A stretch of 64,000 nt of DNA from Actinoplanes campanulatus (GCF_014647795.1 NZ_BMPW01000033.1:1-64000), one strand, 5' to 3'; counted from the first letter of the stretch, positions 51,820-63,906 are shown. Notes: generated by a model not told the origin, from the letters alone. Made by a program: numbers and translations.

Positions 51820-53622
51820 GTGATCCGTACCCATGACGCCGGCACTCTGCGCGCGAGCGACGCCGGCACGACGGTGACGCTCGCCGGGTGGGTCGCGCGT
51901 CGGCGCGACCACGGCGGTGTCATCTTCGTCGACCTCCGCGACGCCTCGGGTGTGGTGCAGGTCGTGTTTCGCGAGGAGGACGCGCACGCGCTGCGCAACG
52001 AGTTCTGCGTGAAGGTCGTCGGCGAGGTCAGCGCCCGCCCGGCCGGCAACGAGAACCCGGACCTGGCCACCGGCGCGATCGAGGTGGTCGCCAGCGAGCT
52101 GATCGTGCTCTCCGAGGCGGCCCCGCTGCCGCTGCCGGTCGACGACACGGTCACCGCCTCGGACGACCTCCGCCTCAAGTACCGCTACCTGGACCTGCGC
52201 CGTTCCGGCCCGGCGAAGGCGCTGCGCCTGCGCAGCCGCGCCAACCAGATCGCCCGCGAGGTGCTGCACGCCCGCGACTTCAACGAGATCGAGACGCCGA
52301 CGCTGACGCGTTCGACGCCGGAGGGCGCCCGCGACTTCCTGGTGCCGGTCCGCCTCCAGCCCGGCACCTGGTATGCGCTCCCGCAGTCCCCCCAGCTGTT
52401 CAAGCAGCTGCTGATGGTGGCCGGCATGGAGCGGTATTACCAGATCGCCCGCTGCTACCGCGACGAGGACTTCCGCGCCGACCGGCAGCCCGAGTTCACC
52501 CAGCTCGACATCGAGATGTCGTTCGTCACGCAGGACGACGTCATCGCGCTCGGCGAGGAGATCGTCTCCCGCCTGTGGAGCGAGCTTGCCGACTACCAGG
52601 TGCAGCTCCCGATCCCGCGGATCACCTGGACCGACGCGATGAACCGCTACGGATCCGACAAACCCGATCTCCGGTACGGGGTGGAGCTGGTCGAGCTCAC
52701 CGACTACCTGCGCGGCACCGCGTTCCGGGTGTTCGCCGGCGCGATCGACGCGGGCGGCTACGTCGGCGCGGTCGTCATGCCGGGCGGCGCCTCGCAGACC
52801 CGTAAGGAGCTGGACGGCTGGCAGGACTGGGCGAAGGCGCGCGGCGCCCGCGGCCTGGCCTACGTGGTGCTGGACTCCGAGACGGGCGAGCCGAAGGGCC
52901 CGGTCGCGAAGAACCTGTCGCCGGAGCACCTGGCGGGTCTCGCCGACCAGGTCGGGGCGAAGCCGGGTGACGCCGTCTTCTTCGCCGCCGCGGCCGAACG
53001 GCGGGAGGCGCAGGAACTGCTCGGCGCGGCCCGGATCGAGATCGCCAAGCGGGCGAACCTGATCGACGAGTCCACCTGGGCGTTCTGCTGGGTGGTCGAC
53101 GCGCCGATGTTCGAGAAGACGGACGACGGGGGCTGGACCGCGGTGCACCACCCGTTCACCTCCCCGAACGAGGAGTGGGAAGCGCGCTTCGAGGAGGCGC
53201 CGGACCAGGCCCTGGCGTACGCGTACGACATCGTCGTCAACGGCAACGAGATCGGCGGCGGATCGGTCCGTATCCACCGCGCCGACGTCCAGAGCCGGGT
53301 CTTCGACCTCCTCGGCATCACGCCGGAGGAGGCCGCGGACAAGTTCGGCTTCCTGCTGGAGGCGTTCAAGTACGGCCCGCCGCCGCACGCCGGCATCGCG
53401 CTCGGCTGGGACCGGACCTGCATGCTGCTCAGCGGCAACGACTCGATTCGTGAGGTCATCGCGTTCCCGAAGACCCGCGGCGGCTTCGACCCGCTGACCA
53501 CCGCGCCCACGCCGATCACCGCCCAGCAGCGCCTGGAGGCCGGCATCGACGCCAAGCCGAAGGCCACCGCCGGCACCCCGGGCACCGACGGCCAGGCGGT
53601 TCCGGTCCTGCACTCCAACTGA
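51820..53622 (+). CDS. aspS: Aspartate-tRNA ligase
   Basis: A 600-aa class IIb synthetase. The N-terminal OB anticodon-binding domain ([24 protein letters not shown]) is followed by motif 2 ([31 protein letters not shown]), the bacterial GAD insert (about 300-420) and motif 3 ([13 protein letters not shown]). GTG 51820 lies after TTAGGAGACG. Actinobacterial AspRS can be non-discriminating (charging tRNA-Asn as well) depending on GatCAB, which cannot be judged here. Confidence 0.96.
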   Translation: MIRTHDAGTLRASDAGTTVTLAGWVARRRDHGGVIFVDLRDASGVVQVVFREEDAHALRNEFCVKVVGEVSARPAGNENPDLATGAIEVVASELIVLSEAAPLPLPVDDTVTASDDLRLKYRYLDLRRSGPAKALRLRSRANQIAREVLHARDFNEIETPTLTRSTPEGARDFLVPVRLQPGTWYALPQSPQLFKQLLMVAGMERYYQIARCYRDEDFRADRQPEFTQLDIEMSFVTQDDVIALGEEIVSRLWSELADYQVQLPIPRITWTDAMNRYGSDKPDLRYGVELVELTDYLRGTAFRVFAGAIDAGGYVGAVVMPGGASQTRKELDGWQDWAKARGARGLAYVVLDSETGEPKGPVAKNLSPEHLAGLADQVGAKPGDAVFFAAAAERREAQELLGAARIEIAKRANLIDESTWAFCWVVDAPMFEKTDDGGWTAVHHPFTSPNEEWEARFEEAPDQALAYAYDIVVNGNEIGGGSVRIHRADVQSRVFDLLGITPEEAADKFGFLLEAFKYGPPPHAGIALGWDRTCMLLSGNDSIREVIAFPKTRGGFDPLTTAPTPITAQQRLEAGIDAKPKATAGTPGTDGQAVPVLHSN

Positions 53623-53631
53623 GCCATCGAT

Positions 53632-53659
53632 GAAACGGGCCGCCCAGGCGGCCCGTTTC
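53632..53659 (+). terminator. Terminator after aspS
   Basis: A 13-bp inverted repeat GAAACGGGCCGCC / GGCGGCCCGTTTC with a minimal loop, followed by TGGTTTC, 9 bp after the stop. Confidence 0.85.
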
Positions 53660-53731
53660 TGGTTTCGGGAACCCTCCCATTCGGGTATCAGCGGGTCACA
53701 GGCTCTCTGACACCCCCCCGGAGGAACCATC

Positions 53732-53953
53732 ATGCTCGCCATCGCAGCCGCCGTCGTCTTCGGCATCTACCTTCTCGCCGACCTGCTCGACACCAACTTC
53801 GGTGCGCCCGACCTGTTCAACTTCTCGACCATGGCGTCGCTCGGCCTGCTGCTCGTCTCGCTGTACCTGGCGGGCATCGGCAGCGGCCCGCGCGCCGGTG
53901 CGGGTACGGGCTCCGGCCGTCGCTTCTACGGCCGTCGCCCCGGCCGCGGCTGA
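53732..53953 (+). CDS. Small hypothetical membrane protein
   Basis: A 73-aa protein with two hydrophobic helices ([18 protein letters not shown] and [17 protein letters not shown]) and a basic, Gly/Arg-rich tail ([12 protein letters not shown]). A good ribosome-binding site GGAGGAACC precedes the ATG. No family recognised. It sits between aspS and rarA. Confidence 0.75.
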   Translation: MLAIAAAVVFGIYLLADLLDTNFGAPDLFNFSTMASLGLLLVSLYLAGIGSGPRAGAGTGSGRRFYGRRPGRG

Positions 53954-54129
53954 TCCCCGCGGCCGATCGGCCGCGACCTCCGGCCACTGGAGGCCCGCCC
54001 TTCCCCCGGCGGGCCTCCAGCCGTGTCCGCACACTCTGCGTGAGGCCGTCGTGGCTGCTCGGGAGCGTTTCCACAGGGCGGCAGTCCGCATTGCGGATCG
54101 GGCCGCCGGGGCCGGTACTGTCGTTTGTG

Positions 54130-55821
54130 ATGGAAACGGACGGGCTCTTCTCCCTCGCATCCCCGGAGGCGCCGACCGCTGGTCCGGCCGCCGCCGGGAC
54201 CGCCGGATTCGGCTCGCCCTCCGGTGACGCGCCGCTCCCGGTGCGGATGCGGCCGGCCTCCCTCGACGAGCTGGTCGGGCAGAAGCATCTGCTCGCCCCC
54301 GGCGCCCCGCTGCGCCAGCTGGTGACCGGCGCGAGCCCGATGTCGGTGATCCTCTGGGGCCCGCCCGGCACCGGCAAGACCACCATCGCGCACCTGGTGG
54401 CCAACGCCACGGATCGCAAGTTCGTCGCCATGTCGGCGCTGACCGCCGGCGTCAAGGACGTGCGCGCGGTGATCGACACGGCCCGCCGCGAGCGGCGTTA
54501 CGGCGGCCCGCCGACCGTCCTGTTCATCGACGAGGTGCACCGCTTCAGCAAGACCCAGCAGGACTCGCTGCTCGCCGCGGTCGAGGACCGCACGGTCACC
54601 CTCCTGGCCGCGACCACGGAGAACCCGTACTTCTCGGTCATCTCGCCCCTGCTCTCCCGCTGTGTGCTGCTCACCCTCCAGGCCCTCGACGAGCAGGACG
54701 TGCGGGATCTCATCCGGCGCGCGATCGCCGACGAGCGCGGGCTGGGCGGTGCGGTCACTCTTTCCGCCGAGGCAGAAGACCATCTGGTACGGCTGGCGAG
54801 CGGCGATGTGCGCAAAGCCCTCACGGCGCTGGAGGCCGCGGCCGGAAGCGCCCTGGCCCAGAACGTCACGGAGATCGATCTCGCCACCGCGGAGAAGGCG
54901 GTCGACGTCGCCGCGGTCCGTTACGACCGAGACGGCGACGCCCACTACGACGTGATCAGCGCGTTCATCAAGAGCATGCGCGGCAGCGATCCGGACGCGG
55001 CCCTGCACTACCTGGCCCGCATGCTGGTCGCCGGTGAGGACCCACGGTTCATCGCCCGGCGGATCGTGATCTTCGCCAGTGAGGATGTCGGCATGGCCGA
55101 TCCGCAGGCGCTGCTCGTGGCGTCGGCGGCGGCTCAGGCCGTACAGAACGTGGGTCTGCCCGAGGCCGGGCTGAACCTGGCCCAGGCCGTGGTGCACCTG
55201 GCCACCGCCCCGAAGTCGAACAGCGTCACCACCGCCCTCGGTGAGGCGATGGCGGACGTCCGGGCCGGCCGGGGCGGCCCCGTTCCGCCGCATCTGCGCG
55301 ACGCCCACTACCCGGGTTCGCGGGGGCTGGGGCACGGCCGTGGCTACCGTTACCCGCACGACGACCCGCGCGGTGTGGTCCGCCAGCAGTACGCTCCCGG
55401 CGACCTGACCGGAGTCGACTACTACCGCCCGACCGACCACGGCGCCGAACGGCTGGTGGCTGAGCGGGTCCCCCGCCTCCGGCGTATCGTTCGCGGTCTC
55501 GGCCCGGCTCCCCGCACTGATGGTGACGAATCTTCCTCGGCGCGGGTGAGCAGGACTGTTACCGCTTCGATGGGGACCCCGGACCGCGCGGCGGGTGGTG
55601 CTCGGGCCGCCGATGAGTCACAGTCGTCGGCGGACTCGGAACCGGTCGAGGTCGCGGTGGTGGGGGAGAGCCCGGCCACCGACGGTGGTGGAGGCTCCGA
55701 CGGGGCCGTGGCCGACGCCTCCGGCGGGGTGGAAGACCCCGACGGAGCCGGGGCTTCCGCGGAGACCGGGGCCGAGAGTGACTACGACAGCGGCGCCAGC
55801 GCCGGAGAGGAAACGCGGTGA
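54130..55821 (+). CDS. rarA: Replication-associated recombination protein RarA (MgsA)
   Basis: A AAA+ ATPase of the clamp-loader type that acts at stalled forks. The first 450 residues match the family: [15 protein letters not shown], Walker [10 protein letters not shown] near residue 77, Walker [16 protein letters not shown], and the C-terminal [12 protein letters not shown] and YRYPHDDP parts. About 105 added C-terminal residues are acidic, Gly/Ser-rich and not conserved. ATG 54130 (or GTG 54127) begins the protein. It ends overlapping the next start (GTGA). Confidence 0.93.
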   Translation: METDGLFSLASPEAPTAGPAAAGTAGFGSPSGDAPLPVRMRPASLDELVGQKHLLAPGAPLRQLVTGASPMSVILWGPPGTGKTTIAHLVANATDRKFVAMSALTAGVKDVRAVIDTARRERRYGGPPTVLFIDEVHRFSKTQQDSLLAAVEDRTVTLLAATTENPYFSVISPLLSRCVLLTLQALDEQDVRDLIRRAIADERGLGGAVTLSAEAEDHLVRLASGDVRKALTALEAAAGSALAQNVTEIDLATAEKAVDVAAVRYDRDGDAHYDVISAFIKSMRGSDPDAALHYLARMLVAGEDPRFIARRIVIFASEDVGMADPQALLVASAAAQAVQNVGLPEAGLNLAQAVVHLATAPKSNSVTTALGEAMADVRAGRGGPVPPHLRDAHYPGSRGLGHGRGYRYPHDDPRGVVRQQYAPGDLTGVDYYRPTDHGAERLVAERVPRLRRIVRGLGPAPRTDGDESSSARVSRTVTASMGTPDRAAGGARAADESQSSADSEPVEVAVVGESPATDGGGGSDGAVADASGGVEDPDGAGASAETGAESDYDSGASAGEETR

Positions 55822-58800
55822 CAGGGCGGGGTGCCGATCGGCCCGACGACGACGCGGGGCTGCGCGACGAGCCGGGCGGGAAGAACCGCCGGCGCTTCGG
55901 GCGTGGCGGCCGTGCCGATCAGCCGGCCGTTCCCCAGGAGGTCCCGCGCGAGGAGACCGGCTGGCTGGACGACCTGCGGGTGGCCAAAGAGGAGCGCAAC
56001 GCCATCGGGCCCGGCACCATGCCGGGGGAGGGCCGGACCAGTAAGTCCGGTCGTGTCGCGCCGGGGCCGGACGACATGCCCGACGACGACTTCGCGTTTC
56101 CCGGCGGTCCCGGCGAGGGTTTCCCGGCGCCGGGCGACCGGATGGACGCCGAGCCGGGCCCGCGCCCGGGGCAACGACCCGGCCCACCGGGTCCGGCGTC
56201 CCCCGCCCCCGGTGGGCAGCGTGGTGCGGCGGCTCCCCCCGGCGGTCGTGCGCCGGGCGGGCCGGTGCCTCCCGGTCAGATCCCGCCGGGTGCGATGCCG
56301 CCCGGTCAGATGCCCGCTGGACCGGTCCCTCCCGGCCAGATGCCGCCGGGCGGTGCCCCGGGCGGGCGGCGCCAGCGCGGCCAGATGCCGCCGGGAGCGC
56401 CTCCGCGTCAGATGGGACCGGGCGGTCAGATGCCGCCGGGCGCCCCGCCCGGGCCCCCGGGCATGCCGGGTCAGATGCCGCCGGGCGCCCCGCCCGGGGC
56501 CCCGGGGATGCCGGGTCAGATGCCCCCGGGAGCGCCTCCGCGTCAGACGGGGCCGGGCGGTCAGATGCCGCCGGGCGCCGCGCCCGGTTCGCCGGGCCGG
56601 ACGCCACCGGGCGCCGGACCGGGATCGCCGGGGTCCGTCCCGCGTATGCCGGGGCAGATGCCGCCGGGGTCCGGACCGGCCATGCCCGGTCAGATGCCGC
56701 CGGGAGCTCCCGCCGGTCCGCCCGGCTCGGTGCCCGGGCAGGCGCCGCCGGGCGCCCGCCGCACCGGACCGCCGCAGGGTGGCCGCGCGGCGGTAGCCCC
56801 CGAGGCGGGACACGCCCGCCGTCAGATGGACGTCGATCCGTCCGGCCAAATGTTCCCCGGGCAGGCGCCCGTGCCGCTCTCCGGCAACGCGCCCGAGGTT
56901 CCGGGAGTTCCGCCGACCGCTCCCAGTGTTCGTCCGGTCTCGCCGGCCGCCCGTTCCGCGGGCCCGGGTATCCGCCCGCTGTCCCCGGCCGCCCCGGCTC
57001 GTGACCGCTTCCGCCCCGCGGACCCGGTCTCGCCCGGACGCTCCGGCCCTCAGCCCGGCGGCTACGACCCCGCATCTCAGCCGGGCGCCCACGACCCGGT
57101 GCACCGCTCCGGCCCGATTCCGGGTGTGCACGACTCGGGTCCGATCCCGGGTGGTGCCGCGCACCGCTCCGGCCCGGTCCCCGGCGGCTATGACCCGGTT
57201 CAGGATTCCGGTCCGGTTCCGGGTGGGCGGCGGCCGGGTTCGGGGCAGGGTGGCTATGACCCGGTTCACGACTCCGGTCCGATCCCCGGCGGGCAGGATG
57301 CCGTGCATCGCTCCGGGGCCATTCCGAACGGGTTCGAGCAGAGCGGCGGACGTGCCGCGCCGGGCACCTACGGGGTCCCGGGCGCGCCCGACGACCGGCA
57401 GGGGCGGGGCCGGCGGTCCCGCGCCGAGGAACCGGGCGCCTTCGAGGAGCCGACCGGCCGGCACGGTGGTGGGGGCAGGCCGGGGCGGGCCGCCCCGGAC
57501 GGCGACCCACGGCACCGGCCCGGGCATGCCGCCCCGCCCGGCGACGAGCGACCCGGCAGGCACGGCGCTTCGGAGGGCGACTTCGGCACCGGCTCGCACT
57601 CGCTGGTCCGTGCGGACGGTTTCGCCGATCCCGGGAACGACACCGGCACGGTGGGGTTCGTCCGCCGTCCCGGTGACGGTGGGTCCGGTCCCGAGGCACA
57701 GCCCGGCAAGGACGGCCGGGGCGGTGCCGGCGGACGTTCCGGCGGTGAGCCGCGCCGGCGCCGTGCCGCACGCCGTTCCGCCGACCCGGACGAGCCGGAG
57801 ATCGGTGGCTTCACCGGCACCCCGGACGTGCCCGGTCCGCGCCGCATCGGGCCGGGTGACGGCCGCCCGGTCCGGGCCGCCGCCGCCGTCCCGCCGGTCG
57901 TTCCCGGACGTCAGGGCGCCCGCACCCCGGCCGTTCCCGGCCGTGCCGGCGCGATGGCGGACAGCACCTCCGGTGTGATCCAGCGTCCGGGCCGGGGCCA
58001 GCAGGGTCCCGGAGTTCCGTCGCGGCCCGGCGAGGACCAGGGCGCCGCCGGTGGCGTGGCGGTGCCCGAACAGCCGGGTCCCGGCCGCCGTGGGGCCCGC
58101 GCCGATGTGCCTGCCGCCGGACCGTTCGCGCCGGAGGCGGAGCACACCAGCCGGCACGGCGCCGTCCGGCCGGACGGCCCGGGCGGTGCCCGGACCGGCG
58201 CAGCCGTGCCCGGTCGCGCCGCGCCCGTCTCGGGCGGCCCCGGCCGCTCCGCGCCTGTCTCAGGTGGCGGCCCCGCACAGGCGATGGGCGCCGCTGCTCC
58301 CGGCCGTGCCGTGGTGGGCCCGCCCGGCCCCGACGGCGGACCCGGTCCCGGCGCACCCGGCCCGGGTGGAAAACACAGCGGTGGTCCCGGCCCAGGTGCC
58401 ATGACCGGCCCCGCGATGGCTGGCCCCGGTGCAGGCGGCCCAGGTCGAGTGCCGGGTGGCGCCGGCGGCCCCGGTGGTCCGGGTGGCATGCCCGGGCCCG
58501 GTGGCATGCCCGGTCCTAACGGTGGTCCGGCACGAGGCGGCGCCCAGGTTCCGGGGCGGGCTCCGGGCCGCGGCCCCGCACGTGGTGGCGCTGCCGTGCC
58601 CGGCCGCGGTCCGGCAGACCCGGAAGGCGGACCTTCGGGTCTGCCCGGCCGTGGTGCCGAAGGCGGCCCCGGACACGGAACGGCGGGTCCGGATGGTGGT
58701 CCGGGGCGCGGTATGGCGGGTCCGGACGGTGGCCCGGGACGTGGCACACCCGGTTCGGAGGGCGACCTGTCCCGAGGCCCGGGCGGCCCGGACGGTCCTT

Positions 58801-60101
58801 CTCGGGCGATGGGCGGCGCGCCCGTTCCCGGCCCGGCCGGGGCTCCGCGTGCGAGAGCCGGCGTCGCCGTTCCCGGCGGGCCCTCCCGGCCGATGGGCGG
58901 GGCCGCCGTTCCCGGACTCGACGGACCGAGCCGTGGCGGTGCCGCGCCGGGCGTCGACGGTCCGGCACGTGGCGGTGCGGTTCCCGGTGGGCCCTCGCGG
59001 GCGATGGGTGCCCCCGCGGGCGTGGACGGCCCGGCCCGGGCCGGTGTCGCGGTTCCCGGGGTGGACGGCCCGGCCAGGGGTGGTGCCTCCGTTCCGGGGG
59101 CGGACGGTCCGGCCAGGGGCGGCGCCGCGGTTCCCGGTAGGCCGTCGCGGGCGATGGGTGCCGGCGCGGGCGTGGACGGCCCGGCCAGGGGTGGTGCCTC
59201 CGTGGACGGCCCGGCACGGGGTGGTGCCTCCGTGGACGGCCCGGCACGGGGTGGTGCCTCCGCGGACGGCCCGGCCAGGGGTGGTGCCTCCGTTCCCGGT
59301 CGTGGGCCCGACGGTCTGCCGGGTCCGGACGACTCGCAGGGACTGGGCGCGAACGCGACCGGCTCCGTGCGCCCCGCGGGGTCCGGCGATGCGTCCAGGG
59401 GGAACGCGAACGGCGTACCCCTGAAGGATGAAACGGCCGAGGGTGGCCTCGCCGAGCTGCGCCACAAGTTGCGCACGCAGCGAAGGCTGCGGCTCGTCAC
59501 GCTGTTCTCGCTGGCGGCGCTGGTGTTGCTGGCTCTGCCGGCGTTCGTCGGTCTGCGCGCGGCGAGCAGCGATCCCGTGCTGGCCTCGCTGGCGGCGCTG
59601 AAGGTTCCGTCCTGGGCCGCGAAGGGTGTGGAGAATCAGGAGACCGGCAGCACGCTCTGCATCATGGAGTGCTCGTTCCGGGAGCGGAAGGCCGAATCGG
59701 ACCGGCCGTTCAAGGAGACCGCCGACGTCTACACCAAGGCGCTGACCAAGGCGGGCTGGAAGCAGCGGAAGGTCGAGGGCTGCCCGGAGACGCCGGTCGC
59801 GCCGGAGGAGGGCACCTACAGCTGCTGGAGCCGGGACGAGCTCACCCTGGACCTGGCGGTGGGCCTGCCGGGCTGCGCGGTGGATCAGATCTCGGCCGAG
59901 CAGAACCCGACGGCGGGCGCCGCGGAGGAGCTGCCGGATCCGGCGGCGTGCCAGGGCTCGACGGTCCGGATCAAGGTGTGGAACAAGATCGAGGACCGGC
60001 GGGGTGAGAAGGAGACCACGCCGGGACTGGTCGGGGTGACTCCGGACACGGTGCTGTCCACCGACGATCCGCTCTTATCGCCGACACCCCAGGCGTCGTG
60101 A
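55818..60101 (+). CDS. Giant Pro/Gly-rich single-pass membrane protein
   Basis: A 1427-aa protein. Residues about 1-95 are charged; about 100-1200 are low-complexity, rich in Pro, Gly, Ala, Arg and Met, with several repeat classes: [10 protein letters not shown] (100-320), [12 protein letters not shown]-like (420-500) and [10 protein letters not shown] (about 1050-1160). One membrane helix lies at about 1224-1244, then an outer domain of about 180 residues with Cys in [24 protein letters not shown] and AACQG. GTG 55818 overlaps the rarA stop, so the two are coupled. Function unknown. No frameshift is visible. Confidence 0.8.
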   Translation: MTGRGADRPDDDAGLRDEPGGKNRRRFGRGGRADQPAVPQEVPREETGWLDDLRVAKEERNAIGPGTMPGEGRTSKSGRVAPGPDDMPDDDFAFPGGPGEGFPAPGDRMDAEPGPRPGQRPGPPGPASPAPGGQRGAAAPPGGRAPGGPVPPGQIPPGAMPPGQMPAGPVPPGQMPPGGAPGGRRQRGQMPPGAPPRQMGPGGQMPPGAPPGPPGMPGQMPPGAPPGAPGMPGQMPPGAPPRQTGPGGQMPPGAAPGSPGRTPPGAGPGSPGSVPRMPGQMPPGSGPAMPGQMPPGAPAGPPGSVPGQAPPGARRTGPPQGGRAAVAPEAGHARRQMDVDPSGQMFPGQAPVPLSGNAPEVPGVPPTAPSVRPVSPAARSAGPGIRPLSPAAPARDRFRPADPVSPGRSGPQPGGYDPASQPGAHDPVHRSGPIPGVHDSGPIPGGAAHRSGPVPGGYDPVQDSGPVPGGRRPGSGQGGYDPVHDSGPIPGGQDAVHRSGAIPNGFEQSGGRAAPGTYGVPGAPDDRQGRGRRSRAEEPGAFEEPTGRHGGGGRPGRAAPDGDPRHRPGHAAPPGDERPGRHGASEGDFGTGSHSLVRADGFADPGNDTGTVGFVRRPGDGGSGPEAQPGKDGRGGAGGRSGGEPRRRRAARRSADPDEPEIGGFTGTPDVPGPRRIGPGDGRPVRAAAAVPPVVPGRQGARTPAVPGRAGAMADSTSGVIQRPGRGQQGPGVPSRPGEDQGAAGGVAVPEQPGPGRRGARADVPAAGPFAPEAEHTSRHGAVRPDGPGGARTGAAVPGRAAPVSGGPGRSAPVSGGGPAQAMGAAAPGRAVVGPPGPDGGPGPGAPGPGGKHSGGPGPGAMTGPAMAGPGAGGPGRVPGGAGGPGGPGGMPGPGGMPGPNGGPARGGAQVPGRAPGRGPARGGAAVPGRGPADPEGGPSGLPGRGAEGGPGHGTAGPDGGPGRGMAGPDGGPGRGTPGSEGDLSRGPGGPDGPSRAMGGAPVPGPAGAPRARAGVAVPGGPSRPMGGAAVPGLDGPSRGGAAPGVDGPARGGAVPGGPSRAMGAPAGVDGPARAGVAVPGVDGPARGGASVPGADGPARGGAAVPGRPSRAMGAGAGVDGPARGGASVDGPARGGASVDGPARGGASADGPARGGASVPGRGPDGLPGPDDSQGLGANATGSVRPAGSGDASRGNANGVPLKDETAEGGLAELRHKLRTQRRLRLVTLFSLAALVLLALPAFVGLRAASSDPVLASLAALKVPSWAAKGVENQETGSTLCIMECSFRERKAESDRPFKETADVYTKALTKAGWKQRKVEGCPETPVAPEEGTYSCWSRDELTLDLAVGLPGCAVDQISAEQNPTAGAAEELPDPAACQGSTVRIKVWNKIEDRRGEKETTPGLVGVTPDTVLSTDDPLLSPTPQAS
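59171..59290 (+). repeat. Four tandem 30-bp repeats inside the Pro/Gly-rich gene
   Basis: Units at 59171-59200, 59201-59230, 59231-59260 and 59261-59290 each encode a GPARGGAS(V/A)D-type decapeptide, differing at only a few bases. The length is a multiple of three, so copy number changes would keep the frame. Confidence 0.85.
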
Positions 60102-60108
60102 CGCGGGT

Positions 60109-60161
60109 GGTGGTCACGGACGGTAGGGTCTGCTAGTTGTCCCGCCGAATCCGTGACCACC
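60109..60161 (+). promoter_or_regulatory. 12-bp inverted repeat around a -10-like hexamer, before the DUF948 gene
   Basis: GGTGGTCACGGA (60109-60120) and TCCGTGACCACC (60150-60161) are perfect complements 29 bp apart. TAGGGT at 60124-60129 between them could be a -10 element. The right arm ends just before the AATAGGAG ribosome-binding site. It could be a repressor site at the promoter, or a hairpin that stops read-through from the upstream gene. Confidence 0.5.
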
Positions 60162-60180
60162 CGAATAGGAGACGCGCCAG

Positions 60181-60630
60181 ATGGATGCCGGAGAAATCGC
60201 AGGCCTGATCGCGGCGGGCGCCTTCCTCATGCTCGTTCTCGTGCTGTCCGTGCCGATCCTGAAGTTGGGCCGCACCGTGGACGCCACGACGAACGCGATC
60301 AACGACCTCGTCGACCGGACCGGACCGCTGCTCTCCAACGTGAACGTCACGGTGGAGAACGTGAACACCGCGCTCGGCCAGGTTCAGGTCTCTTTGGACG
60401 GCGTCAACGTCCAGCTCGCCAAGGTCGACACGATGACCGGGCACGCTCAGAACATCACGGCCAATGTCGCGAACCTGGTCACCGTCGTGTCGGCCGCCGC
60501 GGCCAACCCGCTGGTCAAGGTCGCTTCTTTCGGGTACGGCCTGCGCAAGGCCACCGCCGCCCGACGGCACGCCGAGGAGGAGCGCGAGGTCCGCGCCACC
60601 CTCAAGCAGCGCCGTAAGGCCGCCCGCTGA
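60181..60630 (+). CDS. DUF948 domain-containing protein
   Basis: A 149-aa protein with an N-terminal membrane helix (AGLIAAGAFLMLVLVLSVPIL) and a long helical region (VDATTNAINDLVDRTGPLLSNVNVTVENVNTALGQVQ) typical of DUF948, a possible coiled coil, ending in a basic tail. Function unknown. It is found before alaS in many actinobacteria, as here. ATG 60181 follows AGGAG. Confidence 0.88.
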   Translation: MDAGEIAGLIAAGAFLMLVLVLSVPILKLGRTVDATTNAINDLVDRTGPLLSNVNVTVENVNTALGQVQVSLDGVNVQLAKVDTMTGHAQNITANVANLVTVVSAAAANPLVKVASFGYGLRKATAARRHAEEEREVRATLKQRRKAAR

Positions 60631-60657
60631 CCTTCGATCGAGAGGTTTTTCGCCGTC

Positions 60658-60948
60658 ATGAAGCGCCTGCTGTGGCTCGGCGTCGGCTTGGCCGTCGGCG
60701 CCCTCGTCGTCCGCAAGCTGAACCAGAAGGCCAACGAGTTCACCCCGACGGGGATCGCGACGTCGCTCTCGGAATCCGCTGGCGGCCTCGTCGAGTCGCT
60801 GCGTAGCTTCGTGGAAGACGTCCGCGAGGGGATGGCCGAGCGGGAGAACCAGATCCACGAGGCCTTCGCCGCGGGTGAGCTGTATGAGGACAAGTTCGCC
60901 GAGTTGCGTGACGACGCGTGGCCCGGCTCGCAGGAGGGAAATCGATGA
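60658..60948 (+). CDS. Small membrane protein between DUF948 gene and alaS (DUF6167-like)
   Basis: A 96-aa protein with an N-terminal membrane helix ([18 protein letters not shown]) and a helical body ([30 protein letters not shown]). The position and pattern fit the actinobacterial DUF6167 family (moderate confidence). Function unknown. Its stop overlaps the alaS start by 4 bp (ATGA). Confidence 0.8.
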   Translation: MKRLLWLGVGLAVGALVVRKLNQKANEFTPTGIATSLSESAGGLVESLRSFVEDVREGMAERENQIHEAFAAGELYEDKFAELRDDAWPGSQEGNR

Positions 60949-63626
60949 GAACGGCGGAAGTAAAGCGGCGCTTTCTGGCGCATTTCGAGGCGAACGGGCA
61001 CACGGTGGTCCCGAGTGCCCCGCTGCCGGCTATCGACGACCCGAACCTGCTGTTCATCAACGCCGGCATGGTGCAGTTCGTCCCGTTCTTCCTGGGGCAG
61101 CGGACCCCGCCCTACCAGCGGGCCGCGAGCGTACAGAAGTGCATCCGGACGCCGGACATCGACGAGGTCGGCAAGACCAGCCGGCACGGCACGTTCTTCC
61201 AGATGAACGGCAACTTCTCGTTCGGTGACTACTTCAAGGCGGGGGCGATCCCGCTGGCGTGGGAGCTGTCCACCAAGCCGGTCGAGCAGGGCGGTTTCGG
61301 CCTCGACCCGGAGAAGATCTGGGCGACCGTCTACCTGGACGACGACGAGGCCATCGAGATCTGGAAGCAGACCGGCCTGCCGGCGGAGCGGATCGTGCGC
61401 CGCGGCAAGAAGGACAACTTCTGGTCGATGGGCATCCCCGGCCCGGCGGGCCCGTGCTCGGAGCTGTACTACGACCGTGGTCCGGCGTACGGCAAGGAGG
61501 GCGGCCCGGAGGTCGACGAGGACCGGTACCTGGAGTTCTGGAACCTGGTCTTCATGCAGCACGAGATCACCGATGTGAAGTCGAAGGAGGACTTCACGAT
61601 CGTCGGTGACCTGCCGAAGCAGAACATCGACACCGGCATGGGCCTGGAGCGCATCGCGTCGATCCTCCAGGGCGTCGACAACCTGTACGAGATCGACGAG
61701 GTCCGCCCGATCCTCGCCAAGGCCGCCGAGCTGACCGGTAAGGAATACGGCAAGCGCTCCGGCCACGCGGCGTCCGAGAGCCACCCGGACGATGTCCGTC
61801 TGCGGGTGATCGCGGACCACGTCCGTACCGCGCTGATGCTGATCGGCGACGGCGTCACCCCGACGAACGAGGGCCGCGGTTACGTGCTGCGCCGCATCAT
61901 GCGCCGGGCGATCCGGTCGATCCGCCTGCTCGGCTGGCAGGAGAAGGCGCTGCCGATCCTGCTGCCGATCGCGCGCGACTGCATGTCCCCGTCGTACCCG
62001 GAGCTGGCGACCGACTTCGAGCGGATCTCCACCTACGCCTACGCGGAGGAGGATCAGTTCCTCTCCACGCTGAAGGCGGGCACCACGATCCTGGACCTGG
62101 CGATCACCGAGACTCGCGCCTCCAAGCAGACGCAGCTGTCGGGTGACAAGGCGTTCCAGCTGCACGACACGTACGGTTTCCCGATCGACCTGACCCTGGA
62201 GATCGCGCAGGAGCAGGGCCTCGACGTCGACCACGAGGGCTTCCGCCGGCTGATGGCCGACCAGCGGAACCGGGCGAAGGCGGACGCGGCGGCCCGAAAG
62301 ACCGGCCACGCGGACCTGTCGGCGTACCGGTCGGCGCTGGACGCGGGCGGCCCGGTCGAGTTCACCGGCTACCAGGAGATCTCCCGTGAGTCCCGGGTCC
62401 GGGCGCTGATCGGGGACAAAGGCCGGATCGAGGTGGCCGGCGAGGGCGACTTCGTCGAGCTGGTGCTGGACACCACCCCGTTCTACGCGGAGGGCGGCGG
62501 CCAGCAGGCGGACACCGGCGTGATCAACGTCGGTGGCGGCCGGCTGGAGATCGTCGACGTGCAGCAGCCGCTGCCGGGCCTGATCGTGCACAAGGCGCGG
62601 GTGGTCCGGGGCGAGGTGCGCGCGGGTGAGACGGCGCTGTCCGAGATCGACGTGACCCGCCGGAAGGCGATCTCCCGGTCGCACACCGCGACCCACCTGG
62701 TGCACCAGACGATGCGCAACTTCCTCGGCGAGTCGGCGACCCAGGCGGGTTCGCTGAACGCGCCGGGCCGGCTGCGGTTCGACTTCCACACCCCGGGCGC
62801 GGTCAACCCGTCGGTGCTCTTCGACGTCGAGCAGCAGATCAACGAGGTGCTGCTGCGCGACCTCGAGGTCAACGCGTTCATCACCTCGCAGGAGGAGGCG
62901 CGCCGGCTCGGCGCGATGGCGCTGTTCGGCGAGAAGTACGGCGACGAGGTCCGGGTCGTCGAGGTCGGCGACTACGCCCGTGAGCTGTGCGGCGGCACCC
63001 ACGTCTCCCGGTCCGGCCAGCTCGGTCTCGTGAAGATCCTCAACGAGTCGTCGATCGGCTCCGGGGTGCGCCGCGTGGAGGCCCTGGTGGGTCTGGACGC
63101 GTTCGGCTTCCTGGCCAAGGAGCACCTGCTGGTGTCCCGTCTGGCCGACCTGTTCCGGGTGCCCGGCGATCAGGTCGCCGACCGGGTCGAGCAGACCGTC
63201 ACGGCGCTGCGCGACGCGGAGAAGGAGCTGGAGAAGCTCCGGGCGCAGATGGTGCTGGGCGGGGCGGCGGCGCTCGCGTCCGGGGCGAAGGACGTGCGCG
63301 GTGTGGCGTACGTCGGGACCGAGGCGCCGGAGGGTGCGGCGGTCAACGACGTGCGGACGCTGGCGCAGGAGATCCGCGGCAAGATCGACGCGGCGCGTCC
63401 CGCGGTGGTCGCGGTGACCGCCCGGGCGAACGGCAAGGCGTCCCTGATCGTCGCGATCAACGGCGCCGCGAAGACCCGTGGGCTGTCCGCGCAGGACCTG
63501 GTGAAGGCGGCGCTGTCCGGCCGGGGTGGCGGCAACGCCGACCTGGCGCAGGGTGGCGGCGTGCCGGCCGCGGAGGCCCCGCGCCTGCTGACCGCGATCG
63601 AGCAGGCGGTCGCCGACAAGGCCTGA
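60945..63626 (+). CDS. alaS: Alanine-tRNA ligase
   Basis: An 893-aa class II synthetase with N-terminal catalytic domain ([32 protein letters not shown]), a tRNA-binding part, the editing domain with RSHTATHL (about residue 578) and CGGTHV (about residue 681) providing zinc ligands, and the C-terminal C-Ala domain. All motifs are intact, so mischarged tRNA should be cleared. ATG 60945 is coupled to the upstream small gene and follows AGGAGGG. Confidence 0.97.
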   Translation: MRTAEVKRRFLAHFEANGHTVVPSAPLPAIDDPNLLFINAGMVQFVPFFLGQRTPPYQRAASVQKCIRTPDIDEVGKTSRHGTFFQMNGNFSFGDYFKAGAIPLAWELSTKPVEQGGFGLDPEKIWATVYLDDDEAIEIWKQTGLPAERIVRRGKKDNFWSMGIPGPAGPCSELYYDRGPAYGKEGGPEVDEDRYLEFWNLVFMQHEITDVKSKEDFTIVGDLPKQNIDTGMGLERIASILQGVDNLYEIDEVRPILAKAAELTGKEYGKRSGHAASESHPDDVRLRVIADHVRTALMLIGDGVTPTNEGRGYVLRRIMRRAIRSIRLLGWQEKALPILLPIARDCMSPSYPELATDFERISTYAYAEEDQFLSTLKAGTTILDLAITETRASKQTQLSGDKAFQLHDTYGFPIDLTLEIAQEQGLDVDHEGFRRLMADQRNRAKADAAARKTGHADLSAYRSALDAGGPVEFTGYQEISRESRVRALIGDKGRIEVAGEGDFVELVLDTTPFYAEGGGQQADTGVINVGGGRLEIVDVQQPLPGLIVHKARVVRGEVRAGETALSEIDVTRRKAISRSHTATHLVHQTMRNFLGESATQAGSLNAPGRLRFDFHTPGAVNPSVLFDVEQQINEVLLRDLEVNAFITSQEEARRLGAMALFGEKYGDEVRVVEVGDYARELCGGTHVSRSGQLGLVKILNESSIGSGVRRVEALVGLDAFGFLAKEHLLVSRLADLFRVPGDQVADRVEQTVTALRDAEKELEKLRAQMVLGGAAALASGAKDVRGVAYVGTEAPEGAAVNDVRTLAQEIRGKIDAARPAVVAVTARANGKASLIVAINGAAKTRGLSAQDLVKAALSGRGGGNADLAQGGGVPAAEAPRLLTAIEQAVADKA

Positions 63627-63642
63627 CAGCGCTTCTCGACGG

Positions 63643-63672
63643 AACGCCCCGGACCCTGTCCGGGGCGTTTTC
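63643..63672 (+). terminator. Terminator after alaS
   Basis: A stem of 12 bp, AACGCCCCGGAC / GTCCGGGGCGTT, with CCT loop and TTTT at its end, 16 bp after the alaS stop. Confidence 0.9.
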
Positions 63673-63906
63673 GCGATGCGTGGTGATTGCGCTGGGTAGT
63701 CGTTTGCTGATGTTGGGTACTCCATTTCTTAGCGGATCTTTAGGCCTTGCAAAGGGTGGCGGCGCATCGGCCAGCGGTGCGGTTAAGCTTCGGGTCGCGA
63801 TCGGGGCGATGGCATCGAAGCGAGCGAAAGCCGTAGCCGTTACTCTTCGCATCGGAATCTTGATCGGGGACGGGAGACGCGTGTTGCTGCTGTGCAGGGT
63901 GGGAGC
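63673..63906 (+). promoter_or_regulatory. Non-coding region before ruvX
   Basis: A 234-bp stretch of lower GC than its surroundings, with no gene recognised. A TAAGCT at about 63784-63789 could be a -10 element, but no matching -35 was found. It probably contains the promoter of ruvX, since alaS ends in a strong terminator. Confidence 0.35.

Noticed and set aside
55618-59500. Several long frames on both strands within the Pro/Gly-rich gene
   Set aside because: All are low-complexity and follow from the same repeats in other frames. The chosen frame alone is coupled to rarA and contains a membrane helix and a Cys-containing outer domain.
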